From an uncultured Alphaproteobacteria bacterium (GTDB taxonomy: Bacteria > Pseudomonadota > Alphaproteobacteria > HIMB59 > GCA-002718135), in contig CACJEE010000004.1 in the NCBI GenBank assembly GCA_902592345.1, positions 1 to 64,000 on the forward strand: DNA of 64,000 nt. Reading direction: 5' to 3'. Shown one piece after another: positions 45,987-54,105 of this stretch (its first letter is position 1; each line of letters begins with the position of its first letter). The notes under the pieces are model-generated. The model was not told the DNA's origin, searched no databases, and saw only the letters and a list, made by a program, of their open reading frames with translations. Made by a program: the position numbers and the translations under genes.

Positions 45987-46911
45987 TTTCAGACTCCTTT
46001 ACTAAATTTAAAAAAATTGATTCAAGTGAACTTTGTTCTGTACTAATATCTTTTAGTTGTATCCCTAAATTCTTAATCTCTGATAGTAACGATGTTATGC
46101 CTGTATTTTTACCCTTAGTATCATATATATAAGTTAATGAATTCTTCTCTTGATTTAATTCTAAATTAAAATTTTTAAGATCTGTTGGTATTTCTTTTAT
46201 CGAATTAACTAATTCAATTTTTAAAATTTTTTGACCTAATTTTTTAATCAAATTCTCTTTTTCATCTACAAGAATTATTTTACCATTGTTTATAATTCCG
46301 ACTCTATCAGCAATTTCTTCTGCTTCTTCAATGTAATGTGTTGTTAATATAATGGTAACACCATTCTTTTTTAAACGTTTAACAACTTCCCACATATCTT
46401 TTCTTAATTCTACATCCACAGAAGCTGTTGGCTCATCCAAAAAAAGTATTTTTGGTTCATGAGACAATGCTTTTGCAATTAAAACTCTTCTCTTCATTCC
46501 TCCTGATAATTCTCGTAATTTATTATCTTTCTTCTCCCATAATGAGAGTTCTTTTAATAATTTTTCGATATACTCATGATTAGATGGTTTGCCATAAAGA
46601 CCTCTTGAATAATTAACATTATTCCAAACTGTTTCAAAAGCCTCTAAATTTAATTCTTGAGGAACTATACCAATTAATGATCTTGCCTCACGGTATTGTT
46701 TTTTAATATCAAAATTATTAACTGTAATATCACCATTATCAAAATTTAAAATACCACAGATTGTATTAATTAATGTTGATTTACCTGCACCATTTGGTCC
46801 TAATAAAGCAAATATCTCACCTTCATTAATACTTAAGGTTAAATTATCTAATGCTTGAAACTTATTTTTATATATTTTTGATACTTTTGATATTTGTAAA
46901 ATTTCAGACAT
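45967..46911 (-). CDS. ABC-2 type exporter ATP-binding protein (YadG-like)
   Basis: A 314-residue ATPase for the adjacent permease. Walker A GPNGAGKSTL, signature LSGGMKRRVLIAKAL and Walker B ILFLDEPTASVD are complete. The C-terminal 80 residues form the usual extra domain of this family. It is the first gene of an operon ATPase-permease-PhyH. The 122-base upstream gap contains only AT-rich sequence in which I see no clear signal. Confidence 0.92.
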   Translation of the reverse strand: MSEILQISKVSKIYKNKFQALDNLTLSINEGEIFALLGPNGAGKSTLINTICGILNFDNGDITVNNFDIKKQYREARSLIGIVPQELNLEAFETVWNNVNYSRGLYGKPSNHEYIEKLLKELSLWEKKDNKLRELSGGMKRRVLIAKALSHEPKILFLDEPTASVDVELRKDMWEVVKRLKKNGVTIILTTHYIEEAEEIADRVGIINNGKIILVDEKENLIKKLGQKILKIELVNSIKEIPTDLKNFNLELNQEKNSLTYIYDTKGKNTGITSLLSEIKNLGIQLKDISTEQSSLESIFLNLVKESENELDRG

Positions 46912-47033
46912 TTTATAATATAGTTATCAGATTAGGATTATTTTTTTTAAAATTAAAAAAGAATATTTTTTGAAAACTGTTAATCTTATTTATCATATTT
47001 TTTACATAAATGCACAAAATTAAGAAAAATTAT

Positions 47034-47402
47034 CTAATTAAAATTTTGATTATCTTTTTTTAATAAATGTTTGTTTTTATAAAATAAAAGTAATGCAAAA
47101 AATTCATATATCAAATAACCTATATGGTAAATTACAGGTAATTTGGCAAAATTAGATAATAATTTATATTTTGGCATCTCTTCCCAAACTATTAGAAAAG
47201 CATCTAATCCTTTATATAATTTTTTATTTTTAATAATATGTAATCTTCTTATAAGATCTTTTGATGATAGTTTTGTTTCATTTAATGCATCTTTATTATT
47301 AATCACATCTACCCAATCAATGCTGTTATTAATTTTTTTATAGTGATTAATTTCAGCACGACATATGCTACAAGATTCATTAAAATATCCCTTAATAGTC
47401 AT
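47034..47402 (-). CDS. DCC (DUF393) family thiol-disulfide oxidoreductase-like protein
   Basis: A 122-residue small protein with a glutaredoxin-like core. The family motif DGxCxxC appears as NESCSIC, so both cysteines remain but the Asp is replaced by Asn. The C-terminal IGYLIYEFFALLLFY is hydrophobic and may associate with membranes. Function unknown. It is last in a minus-strand series that begins with the class IV aminotransferase, 14 bases after the hydratase-like gene. Confidence 0.78.
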   Translation of the reverse strand: MTIKGYFNESCSICRAEINHYKKINNSIDWVDVINNKDALNETKLSSKDLIRRLHIIKNKKLYKGLDAFLIVWEEMPKYKLLSNFAKLPVIYHIGYLIYEFFALLLFYKNKHLLKKDNQNFN

Positions 47403-47416
47403 AATTATTATCTAGT

Positions 47417-48214
47417 TTAATTATATAGAAATTCAATTTTACCTATTTTACCAAAATCTGCACTTACTTCGGTCTCAGCAACTAGTTCATGAGCTTTTGT
47501 GCATGTTCCAGTTGAAATAAATTGCCCTTTTAATAGTGTTTCTCCTTTTTTTGAAATCTTATTTATAAGCCACAAAGCTGAGTTTAGTGGATTGCCCATT
47601 ACATTTTTTGTATTACCTTCACCAATAATTTTTTTATTATATGATATATTAATAGAATGATCTTCAAAATTAATTTTATTTAATTTAAATACTTCCGAAT
47701 TCCTTATCCAAAATTCTGATGCACCATTAGTGGCTATTAAATTTAAAGCACCAATTTCTTTTAATGACTTATTAAATCTAAAGTCAACAATCTCTAATGA
47801 ACAAACAAATCCATCAAATAAATCATCAATATTATTAATTGAGAACGGAGCTTTTGATATATCTATATCTTCTTTGACTCTTAATGCAATTTCAGGTTCT
47901 ATAAATGGTTTGCTAAATTTTTTAGATGATAATTTTGTTGGTTCAATTGAATAAAATCTAGAAAATAAGTTTCCATAGAATGGTTCATTAATATCAAGTT
48001 GTTTTTGTGCATCTAAACTAGTACATCCTACTTTTTTTCCTATAGAAATATTTTCTTTAAGATTAAAATATAGTAGTTTTAATTCTTCTTGAATTAAATA
48101 AGCTTCATTTTTTGTTTTAGGTGTTATATGTTTTGGTAAATTATTAATATTTGATTTGTTAAGTCTATGTTCAAATAAAAATTTAGCTGCTTCTTGTATG
48201 TGAATATTTAGCAT
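47417..48214 (-). CDS. 2-keto-4-pentenoate hydratase (MhpD/FAH-like) family protein
   Basis: A 265-residue protein of the FAH/MhpD fold. Members hydrate or decarboxylate 2-oxo acids with a divalent metal. Visible segments are GKKVGCTSLDAQ, FIEPEIALRV (metal Glu pair), SLEIVDFRF and GNPLNSALWLINK. The substrate is not known. The start codon overlaps the stop of the sulfotransferase-like gene by one base, so production is coupled with that gene. Confidence 0.8.
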   Translation of the reverse strand: MLNIHIQEAAKFLFEHRLNKSNINNLPKHITPKTKNEAYLIQEELKLLYFNLKENISIGKKVGCTSLDAQKQLDINEPFYGNLFSRFYSIEPTKLSSKKFSKPFIEPEIALRVKEDIDISKAPFSINNIDDLFDGFVCSLEIVDFRFNKSLKEIGALNLIATNGASEFWIRNSEVFKLNKINFEDHSINISYNKKIIGEGNTKNVMGNPLNSALWLINKISKKGETLLKGQFISTGTCTKAHELVAETEVSADFGKIGKIEFLYN

Positions 48215-48924
48215 TAAATTGAGTATTGATTCATTTCATTATAATATTTCAGAGACTCCTCATATATTTTCTTATATTTTTTTGGAACATTAATTTTTTC
48301 TTTTCTGTACTTCGAAAAAGTATTCGATAATTCAACATTTTTATACCAAACTTTTGACCATATTCCATCAGAAGATCTTTTGCCCTTAGGCCAAGATAGC
48401 ATTTTTTTTGAAAATCTTATTTTTAATTCTCTACACAATTTTTTTATTGTTTTATTTGGATTTATCAAAATATTATCAGCATTAATAACAATAAAATTTA
48501 AATTATTTTTTTTAACTTTATTAAATATTTTAAATTGTTTTTTAAAACCTATGTCATCAATATTGCGCAGTGAATTTTTTTTAATATATGAATTTATTAC
48601 TTTTGCAGGGTGTCTTATAAGAAAACAGTTATATCCTTTTGTTATCCAATCTAAATTTGTATTTTTTATAATATGTTGGGTCATGTGCTTTTGATAGAAA
48701 ATTTTATTATTTCCTGGCTTTGATGTTATTAATTTTATAATTTTGTTTTGTGAGACAGAATAATGATTAATAATTTCTTTTTTCATTGGATGATTTAAGC
48801 GAGTTTTTTTAAGATAATAAGCATAAAAAGGTTCATCTAGAACATATGTATCCTTCCTATTTTCAAAAGATCTCATTAAAGCAGTACTAAGATTGCGAGG
48901 TCCAGACCACATAAAAATAATCAT
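48214..48924 (-). CDS. Sulfotransferase-like P-loop protein
   Basis: A 236-residue protein. The N-terminus MWSGPRNLSTALMRSF is a P-loop-like PAPS-binding segment of the sulfotransferase fold, followed by VLDEPFYAYYL. The later FLIRHPAKVINSY segment corresponds to the 3'-phosphate-binding strand. Whether it transfers sulfate or serves another nucleotide-binding role is not known. It overlaps the class IV aminotransferase and the hydratase-like genes by one base each. As I recall, plant BCAT-like proteins fuse a domain of this type to an aminotransferase IV domain. Confidence 0.78.
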   Translation of the reverse strand: MIIFMWSGPRNLSTALMRSFENRKDTYVLDEPFYAYYLKKTRLNHPMKKEIINHYSVSQNKIIKLITSKPGNNKIFYQKHMTQHIIKNTNLDWITKGYNCFLIRHPAKVINSYIKKNSLRNIDDIGFKKQFKIFNKVKKNNLNFIVINADNILINPNKTIKKLCRELKIRFSKKMLSWPKGKRSSDGIWSKVWYKNVELSNTFSKYRKEKINVPKKYKKIYEESLKYYNEMNQYSI

Positions 48925-49820
48925 TATCTTTCCATTAATTCTAAATATAAATTTCTTAATTTAATGGTTATTTGATTATTTCTTATATTAAATTTTGTAC
49001 TATTGATTTTTTTTACTGGGATTATATTAGCAAATGTACCAGTGACAAAAGCTTCATCTGCTTTTAGCACATCTTTAAGTTTAAAATTTCTTTGGTAAAC
49101 TTTAATTTTATTTTTTTTACATAAGTCTATAACTTTTTGTCTAGTAATACCTTTGACGCAATATTTTCCTGTAGAAGTGTAGACACAATTATTTTTAACA
49201 TAGAAAAAATGAGTACTATTATTTGTTGCAATATTTCCATTTATATCAAACATAAGAGCTTCATCTGCTTTTTGTTTTTTTGCTTCAATACAAGCTATTA
49301 TACAATTGAGTTTGCTTAATGAATTTATTCTTGGATCTTGAACATTATGTGGCCCTCTAATAGTTTTGACTGTTTTCAAAACTAAACCTTTCCTGTAAAT
49401 ATTATCCTGAGGTTGTTTGTACTCAGGTATAACAATTATGGTTGGTTTTGAAATTGTGAATGCTGGATCTTGATAAGGAGTACTTTTAATTCCTCTAGAT
49501 ACAACAAGCCTTAAGTGCACATCTGTTTTCATTTTATTTATATTAATTGTATCATGTAATATTTTTGAAATTTGTTTTTTTGATAAATGAATTTTCAAAC
49601 TAATTTTTTTAGCATCATCATACAATCTATCTAAATGATCTTTTAAGAATAAAAATTTATTATTATGAAATCGTATACCCGACCAGATTCCATCACCAAG
49701 AATCACACTAGAGTCAAAAACAGATACTTTTGCTTTATCTCTTGAATAAAATTTATTGTTAATAAATATTTTTATTTTCTTATTTCTTTTATCTTTAATG
49801 TAATCATGACTTGATGGCAT
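48924..49820 (-). CDS. Class IV aminotransferase (BCAT/D-amino-acid transaminase-like)
   Basis: A 298-residue PLP fold type IV enzyme. VFDSSVILGDGIWSGIRFHN and HLDRLYDDAKKI are the typical N-terminal features, the probable PLP lysine is in INSLSKLNCI, and TGTFANIIPV is the C-terminal cofactor site. Candidates are branched-chain or D-amino-acid transaminases or a specialised relative. It is the first gene of a four-gene operon with one-base overlaps to the sulfotransferase-like gene. The substrate is unknown. Confidence 0.86.
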   Translation of the reverse strand: MPSSHDYIKDKRNKKIKIFINNKFYSRDKAKVSVFDSSVILGDGIWSGIRFHNNKFLFLKDHLDRLYDDAKKISLKIHLSKKQISKILHDTININKMKTDVHLRLVVSRGIKSTPYQDPAFTISKPTIIVIPEYKQPQDNIYRKGLVLKTVKTIRGPHNVQDPRINSLSKLNCIIACIEAKKQKADEALMFDINGNIATNNSTHFFYVKNNCVYTSTGKYCVKGITRQKVIDLCKKNKIKVYQRNFKLKDVLKADEAFVTGTFANIIPVKKINSTKFNIRNNQITIKLRNLYLELMER

Positions 49821-49840
49821 AAATGTACTAATAATAAAAT

Positions 49841-49862
49841 AAAGGGTAGAAATCTACCCTTT
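49841..49862 (-). terminator. Hairpin terminator after metY
   Basis: AAAGGGTAGA and TCTACCCTTT form a perfect ten-pair stem around a two-base centre (49841-49862). On the minus strand it is followed by ATTTTATTATT, a broken U tract. It lies 35 bases past the metY stop and separates metY from the aminotransferase operon. Confidence 0.75.
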
Positions 49863-49896
49863 ATTCATAAGAACGATATATTACAATACAAGGACT

Positions 49897-51222
49897 CTAT
49901 GCTACGTTCTTAACTTTATTTTCAAGCTTATTAATAGCTTGATCAATATCATTGATAATGTCATCAATATGCTCAATACCAATAGATAACCTTATATAAC
50001 CTGGTGTTACACCAGCTCTAAGTTGATCTTCCGAACTTAACTGGGAATGTGTTGTTGAAGCAGGATGAATAGCCAATGTTCTTGCATCACCTATATTTGC
50101 TACATGATATATTAATTCAAGGCTATCAATGAATTTTTTACCAGCTTCTACACCACCTTCTAATTCAAATCCAACCAATGGACCGAAACCATCTTCCATG
50201 TATTTTTCTGCTCTTTTTTTATAAATATCTTTTTTGTATTTAGGATAAATTACACGATTTACATTTTTTCTACCCTTAAGATATTCTGCAACTTTTTCAG
50301 CATTTTCTTGATGTTTCTTGAAACGTATTGGCAAGGTCTCTAAACCTTGTATAAAATTAAATGCGTTAATCGGTGAAAGTGCAGATCCTAAATCGCGTAA
50401 TAATACAAATCTTGCCCTAACAGCAAAAGTAATATTTGCGCCTAGAACTTCTGGCACAACATTACCTAAAACCCAACCCCAATAACTTGGCTCTGGTTGA
50501 TTGAAATTAGGTTGTCTTTGAGGTTTTTTTGTCCAATCAAAATTACCTCCATCAACTATTATTCCACCTATTGAGTTACCATGACCACCAATCCATTTAG
50601 TTAAGGAATGAACAACTATAGCAGCTCCATGTTTAATAGGCTTACAAGTAATTGGTGCAGCTGTATTATCTACTATAAGAGGAATTCCTAATTCTTTACC
50701 TAATGAAGCAACTTCTTCAATAGGAAAAACATTTAGTTTTGGATTTGGAAGTGTTTCTGCAAAAAAAGCTCTTGTTTTTGAATCTGATAATTTAACAAAT
50801 GTCATTGGATCTTCAGGATTGGCAAATCTAACTTCTATACCTAATTTTTTAAAAGTATTTTCAAATTGATTCCAAGTTCCTCCATATAAATCAGTTGAAG
50901 AAACTATATTATCTCCAGCTTGACATAAATTTTGAATAGCAAATGCAGAAGCAGCTTGACCAGAAGAAACAGCAACTGCAGCTAATCCACCTTCTAATTG
51001 AGCAATTCTTTCTTCTAGAACTGCTGTTGTAGGGTTCATTATGCGAGTATAAATATTACCAAGTTCCTTTAATGAAAATAAGTTACTTGCATGTTCTTGA
51101 CTATTAAATTGATAACTTGTGGTTTGATAGATAGGTACAGCAACTGAATTTGTAGATTCATCTTTTCTATAAGAGCCACCATGAAGAGCTATTGTTTCAG
51201 GATGTAAAGATTTAGTAGTCAT
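49897..51222 (-). CDS. metY: O-acetylhomoserine sulfhydrylase (MetY)
   Basis: A 441-residue Cys/Met PLP enzyme that makes homocysteine from O-acetylhomoserine and sulfide (or methionine with methanethiol). The PLP lysine is in VHSLTKWIGGHGNSIGG. The longer C-terminal half (YPKYKKDIYKKRAEKYM, LAIHPASTTHSQL) is typical of MetY rather than MetB. The 165-base gap to the Lrp-type regulator holds a structured leader candidate. A hairpin terminator follows the stop. Confidence 0.94.
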   Translation of the reverse strand: MTTKSLHPETIALHGGSYRKDESTNSVAVPIYQTTSYQFNSQEHASNLFSLKELGNIYTRIMNPTTAVLEERIAQLEGGLAAVAVSSGQAASAFAIQNLCQAGDNIVSSTDLYGGTWNQFENTFKKLGIEVRFANPEDPMTFVKLSDSKTRAFFAETLPNPKLNVFPIEEVASLGKELGIPLIVDNTAAPITCKPIKHGAAIVVHSLTKWIGGHGNSIGGIIVDGGNFDWTKKPQRQPNFNQPEPSYWGWVLGNVVPEVLGANITFAVRARFVLLRDLGSALSPINAFNFIQGLETLPIRFKKHQENAEKVAEYLKGRKNVNRVIYPKYKKDIYKKRAEKYMEDGFGPLVGFELEGGVEAGKKFIDSLELIYHVANIGDARTLAIHPASTTHSQLSSEDQLRAGVTPGYIRLSIGIEHIDDIINDIDQAINKLENKVKNVA

Positions 51223-51300
51223 TTTAGTCCTTTCTCTTTAGTACTAATTTTATTAAACGGTGCACAATCTGAAAATCAAATACCGTTACATTACTTTTAG
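51223..51300 (-). promoter_or_regulatory. Possible SAM-II/SAM-V-like structured leader of metY
   Basis: On the minus strand AACGGT (51287-51282) and ACCGTT (51261-51256) form a six-pair inverted repeat around 20 bases, followed by GTACTAAAGAG and the Shine-Dalgarno AAAGGA. The order (pairing strand, CGGTATTTG loop, pairing strand, then CTAAA next to the ribosome binding site) resembles the SAM-II/SAM-V pseudoknot design known upstream of metY in marine Alphaproteobacteria. The match to the consensus is partial and made from memory. An operator for the divergent Lrp-type regulator is the alternative. Confidence 0.35.
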
Positions 51301-51387
51301 AATAATTTTTTAAAAAATATATAATAATAGTATATTTTTCTTAAATTTTCTTTTATATACAATAAAAAAAGAATAATATTCTAAATT

Positions 51388-51852
51388 ATGGATAATATTG
51401 ATAAAAAAATACTTGAGGAACTACAAAAAAATTCTTCTCAACCTCTTTCTGAACTTTCAAAAAAAGTCGGTTTATCTAACACCCCTTGTTGGAATAGAAT
51501 AAAGAAATTAGAAGAAGAAAAAATCATAAAATCTAAATCTATTATTATAGATAATAAAAAAATTAATTTGTCTATTACTGTTTTTTTATCCATATCTATA
51601 CAAAATCATTCACCAGAATGGTTAAAAAATTTTCAAAAAGTAGTAAATAAGTATGATCAAATTATTGAAGTACATCGTTTAACAGGGAGTAATAGTGATT
51701 ATCAAATTACTATTTTATCTCCATCAATAGAAGAATATGATAAATTTCAACAACGATTAATTAAAGAAATTGAATGCACTAATATGTCTTCACATATTTC
51801 ATTACAAACAATTAAGAAAAATTACAAATATCCATTAGATTTTATTTTATAA
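51388..51852 (+). CDS. Lrp/AsnC family transcriptional regulator
   Basis: A 154-residue regulator. The N-terminal winged helix-turn-helix (residues 1-60, DNIDKKILEELQKNSSQPLS then LSNTPCWNRIKKLEEEKII) is followed by a ligand-binding RAM domain with VHRLTGSNSDYQITILSPS. It should sense an amino acid. It is divergent from metY, so control of metY or of the downstream MFS gene is plausible. The MFS gene follows 40 bases downstream. Confidence 0.93.
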   Translation: MDNIDKKILEELQKNSSQPLSELSKKVGLSNTPCWNRIKKLEEEKIIKSKSIIIDNKKINLSITVFLSISIQNHSPEWLKNFQKVVNKYDQIIEVHRLTGSNSDYQITILSPSIEEYDKFQQRLIKEIECTNMSSHISLQTIKKNYKYPLDFIL

Positions 51853-51892
51853 ATTTATTTGTTTAATTTCTTATAAAATATAAGAAGAGTGC

Positions 51893-53062
51893 ATGTTAAA
51901 TAAAAATTTATTTATTTTATCTGTTGGTCAGATATTTTCTTTTACATCACCTGTTGTTAGCGTTTTGTTAAGTGGAATTATAGGATCTGCCATGACAGAT
52001 ATTAATTATTTAGCAACTCTTCCAACTGCGTTAATGATAGTAGGTACTGCATTTGGCTCATTAATTGCTTCTAAAATAATGAAAATGAAGGGTAGGAAAT
52101 TTGGTTTTTCTCTAGCTTCCATAATAAATAGTTTATTTTCTTTATTCTGTGCTTATGCAATTTTAATTAATAGCTTTGAATTATTTTGTTTAGGAAATTT
52201 AATTATTGGTCTTTCTGTTGCTTTTGCTCAGCAATATCGTTTTGCAGCTAGTGAATCTGTAGAAAAATCAAATATACCTAAGGCTATATCTTTAATACTT
52301 CTGTTAGGCATAGTAGCTTCATTACTAGGTGCTAACATTGTCTCAGTCACCAAAGATTTTCATCAGACAACATATGTAGGTTCTTATATCTCAATGTCTC
52401 TTCTAACTATTATCCCATTTTTCTTTTTTATATTTTATAAAAATGAAGAAAAGATTGAATCAAAAATAATAAAATCACAAAAATCAATATTTGAATTATT
52501 ATCGAATAAAAATATACAATTATCAATTTTAAGTGCTGGAATAGGGTATACTACAATGAGTACTTTAATGACGGCTACACCTATTTCAATGAATATGATG
52601 CATGGTTTTAGTCTTTTTTCTACAGGAATAGTTCTTCAAATACATGTCGTAGGAATGTTCTTACCATCCTTAATAACTGGAGACTTAATAAAAATTTTTG
52701 GACATAAAAAAATGATTTATTCTGGTATAATTATATTATTAATCACTATTATAATTCATTTTAATTTTGAAACCTATTATGGCTACATGATAGGTTTATT
52801 ATTGCTTGGTATAGGTTGGAATTTTTTATTTGTATCAGGAACAAGTCTTTTAGTTGTATCTTATAATAAAGAGGACAAATTTTTAGCTCAAGGAATTAAT
52901 GATTTCGTTGTTTTTTCATCACAAGCTTTAGGTTCTTTATCTGCTGGTATAATATTATTTTCTACAAGTTGGCAGACTCTTAATTTAATATGTTTACCGT
53001 TGTTAATTATTCTTTTATTATTTTCTTTATTTAATAAAAACAAATTAAAAAATGAGCAATAA
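51893..53062 (+). CDS. Major facilitator superfamily transporter
   Basis: A 389-residue membrane protein with about twelve helices. The loop MKMKGRKFGFSLAS between helices 2 and 3 is the MFS A-motif region, and GHKKMIYSGIIILL its second-half counterpart. Substrate unknown. It follows the Lrp-type gene and overlaps the reductase gene by eleven bases, so export or uptake of that enzyme's substrate is possible. Confidence 0.88.
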   Translation: MLNKNLFILSVGQIFSFTSPVVSVLLSGIIGSAMTDINYLATLPTALMIVGTAFGSLIASKIMKMKGRKFGFSLASIINSLFSLFCAYAILINSFELFCLGNLIIGLSVAFAQQYRFAASESVEKSNIPKAISLILLLGIVASLLGANIVSVTKDFHQTTYVGSYISMSLLTIIPFFFFIFYKNEEKIESKIIKSQKSIFELLSNKNIQLSILSAGIGYTTMSTLMTATPISMNMMHGFSLFSTGIVLQIHVVGMFLPSLITGDLIKIFGHKKMIYSGIIILLITIIIHFNFETYYGYMIGLLLLGIGWNFLFVSGTSLLVVSYNKEDKFLAQGINDFVVFSSQALGSLSAGIILFSTSWQTLNLICLPLLIILLLFSLFNKNKLKNEQ

Positions 53063-53915
53063 AAAAGTAGGTTTTATAGGTGCTGGTTATATGGGTTATG
53101 GTATGGCTAAAAACCTTATCAAAGATTTTGATGTATATGTAATTGCTCATAAAAATAGAAAACCAATTGATAAGCTTATAAAAGATGGTGCAACAGAAGT
53201 TTTTACTTATGAAGAATTATTAAATCTAAATCTGGATTGTTTAATGATGTGCGTAACCAATACACCTATTGCTATTAATATTGCTGAAGAATTAGTCTCT
53301 TTCATTAGTAATGAATTACATATCATTGATTTAACAACGCATAATAAAAATGGTACAACAAAAATGAAAAATATTTTTAATTCTCCAAATATTAAATACA
53401 CAGTTAACCCAGTAATGGGAGGCCCAGTTCAAAGTGAAGAAGGTGTACTTGGTGGTATTTGGGGTGGAGATATTAAAGACTTTGATAATTCAAAAATTTT
53501 TCTTCAATCATTTTGTAAAGATGTTTTTAATTTTGGTTCAGCTGAGAAAGCTGCACAGGCAAAATTATTATCTAATTTTTTATCTTTACTAACTACAACA
53601 ACTGTAATTGAGTTTTTTAGATCTGCGAAAATGCTTGATATAGATATTAATCTTTTATGCGATGTAGCTAAGTTAGGTTCTGGTAATTCAGGTGCTTTAA
53701 ATAGAATTGCTGATAAAGCTCTTGAAGGAAATTATAAAGGTTATGTATTTTCAGTAAATAATACTCTTAAGGACTTAACTTATATTAATGAATTAATGCA
53801 AGACTCAAATAATGCAGAACAATTATCAAAATTAGCGATGAATTTTTATCAATCTGCTAAAGATAAAGGAATGGGAGACCTGCTTGTTAGTGAACTTATT
53901 CAAAAAGAATACTAA
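53052..53915 (+). CDS. Beta-hydroxyacid dehydrogenase (HIBADH/GlxR-like)
   Basis: A 287-residue NAD(P)-dependent enzyme. The Rossmann start is GFIGAGYMGYGMAKNL, the substrate-binding segment is VNPVMGGPVQSEEG, and the catalytic lysine lies in AAQAKLLSNFLS. The family includes 3-hydroxyisobutyrate dehydrogenase and tartronate semialdehyde reductase. The substrate is not assigned. It overlaps the MFS gene by eleven bases. Confidence 0.87.
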   Translation: MSNKKVGFIGAGYMGYGMAKNLIKDFDVYVIAHKNRKPIDKLIKDGATEVFTYEELLNLNLDCLMMCVTNTPIAINIAEELVSFISNELHIIDLTTHNKNGTTKMKNIFNSPNIKYTVNPVMGGPVQSEEGVLGGIWGGDIKDFDNSKIFLQSFCKDVFNFGSAEKAAQAKLLSNFLSLLTTTTVIEFFRSAKMLDIDINLLCDVAKLGSGNSGALNRIADKALEGNYKGYVFSVNNTLKDLTYINELMQDSNNAEQLSKLAMNFYQSAKDKGMGDLLVSELIQKEY

Positions 53916-53924
53916 GTTATATTT

Positions 53925-54095
53925 ATGAGTAAATTAATTCCTATCATATACATGATTGGCGTACTTTTATTAGTTCTTCCAAGTTTTATTAAATCTAATC
54001 AGAATTTAAAAACATTTTTAACTAATCTTAGTTTATGGGTTGCATTAATATTAGTAATATTTTCATTATATTATTTTTTTAAATTAATTGCTTAA
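53925..54095 (+). CDS. Small two-helix membrane protein (56 aa)
   Basis: A short frame of 56 residues with two hydrophobic segments (about residues 4-22 and 36-54) joined by a polar KSNQNLKT loop. It starts nine bases after the reductase stop and ends eleven bases before the metallophosphoesterase ATG, filling the gap neatly. The TNLSLWVALILVIF part resembles the N-terminal membrane segment of some alphaproteobacterial aspartyl-protease-like (TIGR02281) proteins, but no protease part follows. Function unknown. Confidence 0.55.
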   Translation: MSKLIPIIYMIGVLLLVLPSFIKSNQNLKTFLTNLSLWVALILVIFSLYYFFKLIA

Positions 54096-54105
54096 CTTAT
54101 AAAGT

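Noticed and set aside
51256-51287. Simple Lrp operator explanation for the AACGGT/ACCGTT repeat
   Set aside because: Not excluded, but Lrp sites are usually shorter-spaced and degenerate; kept only as the alternative to a leader RNA.
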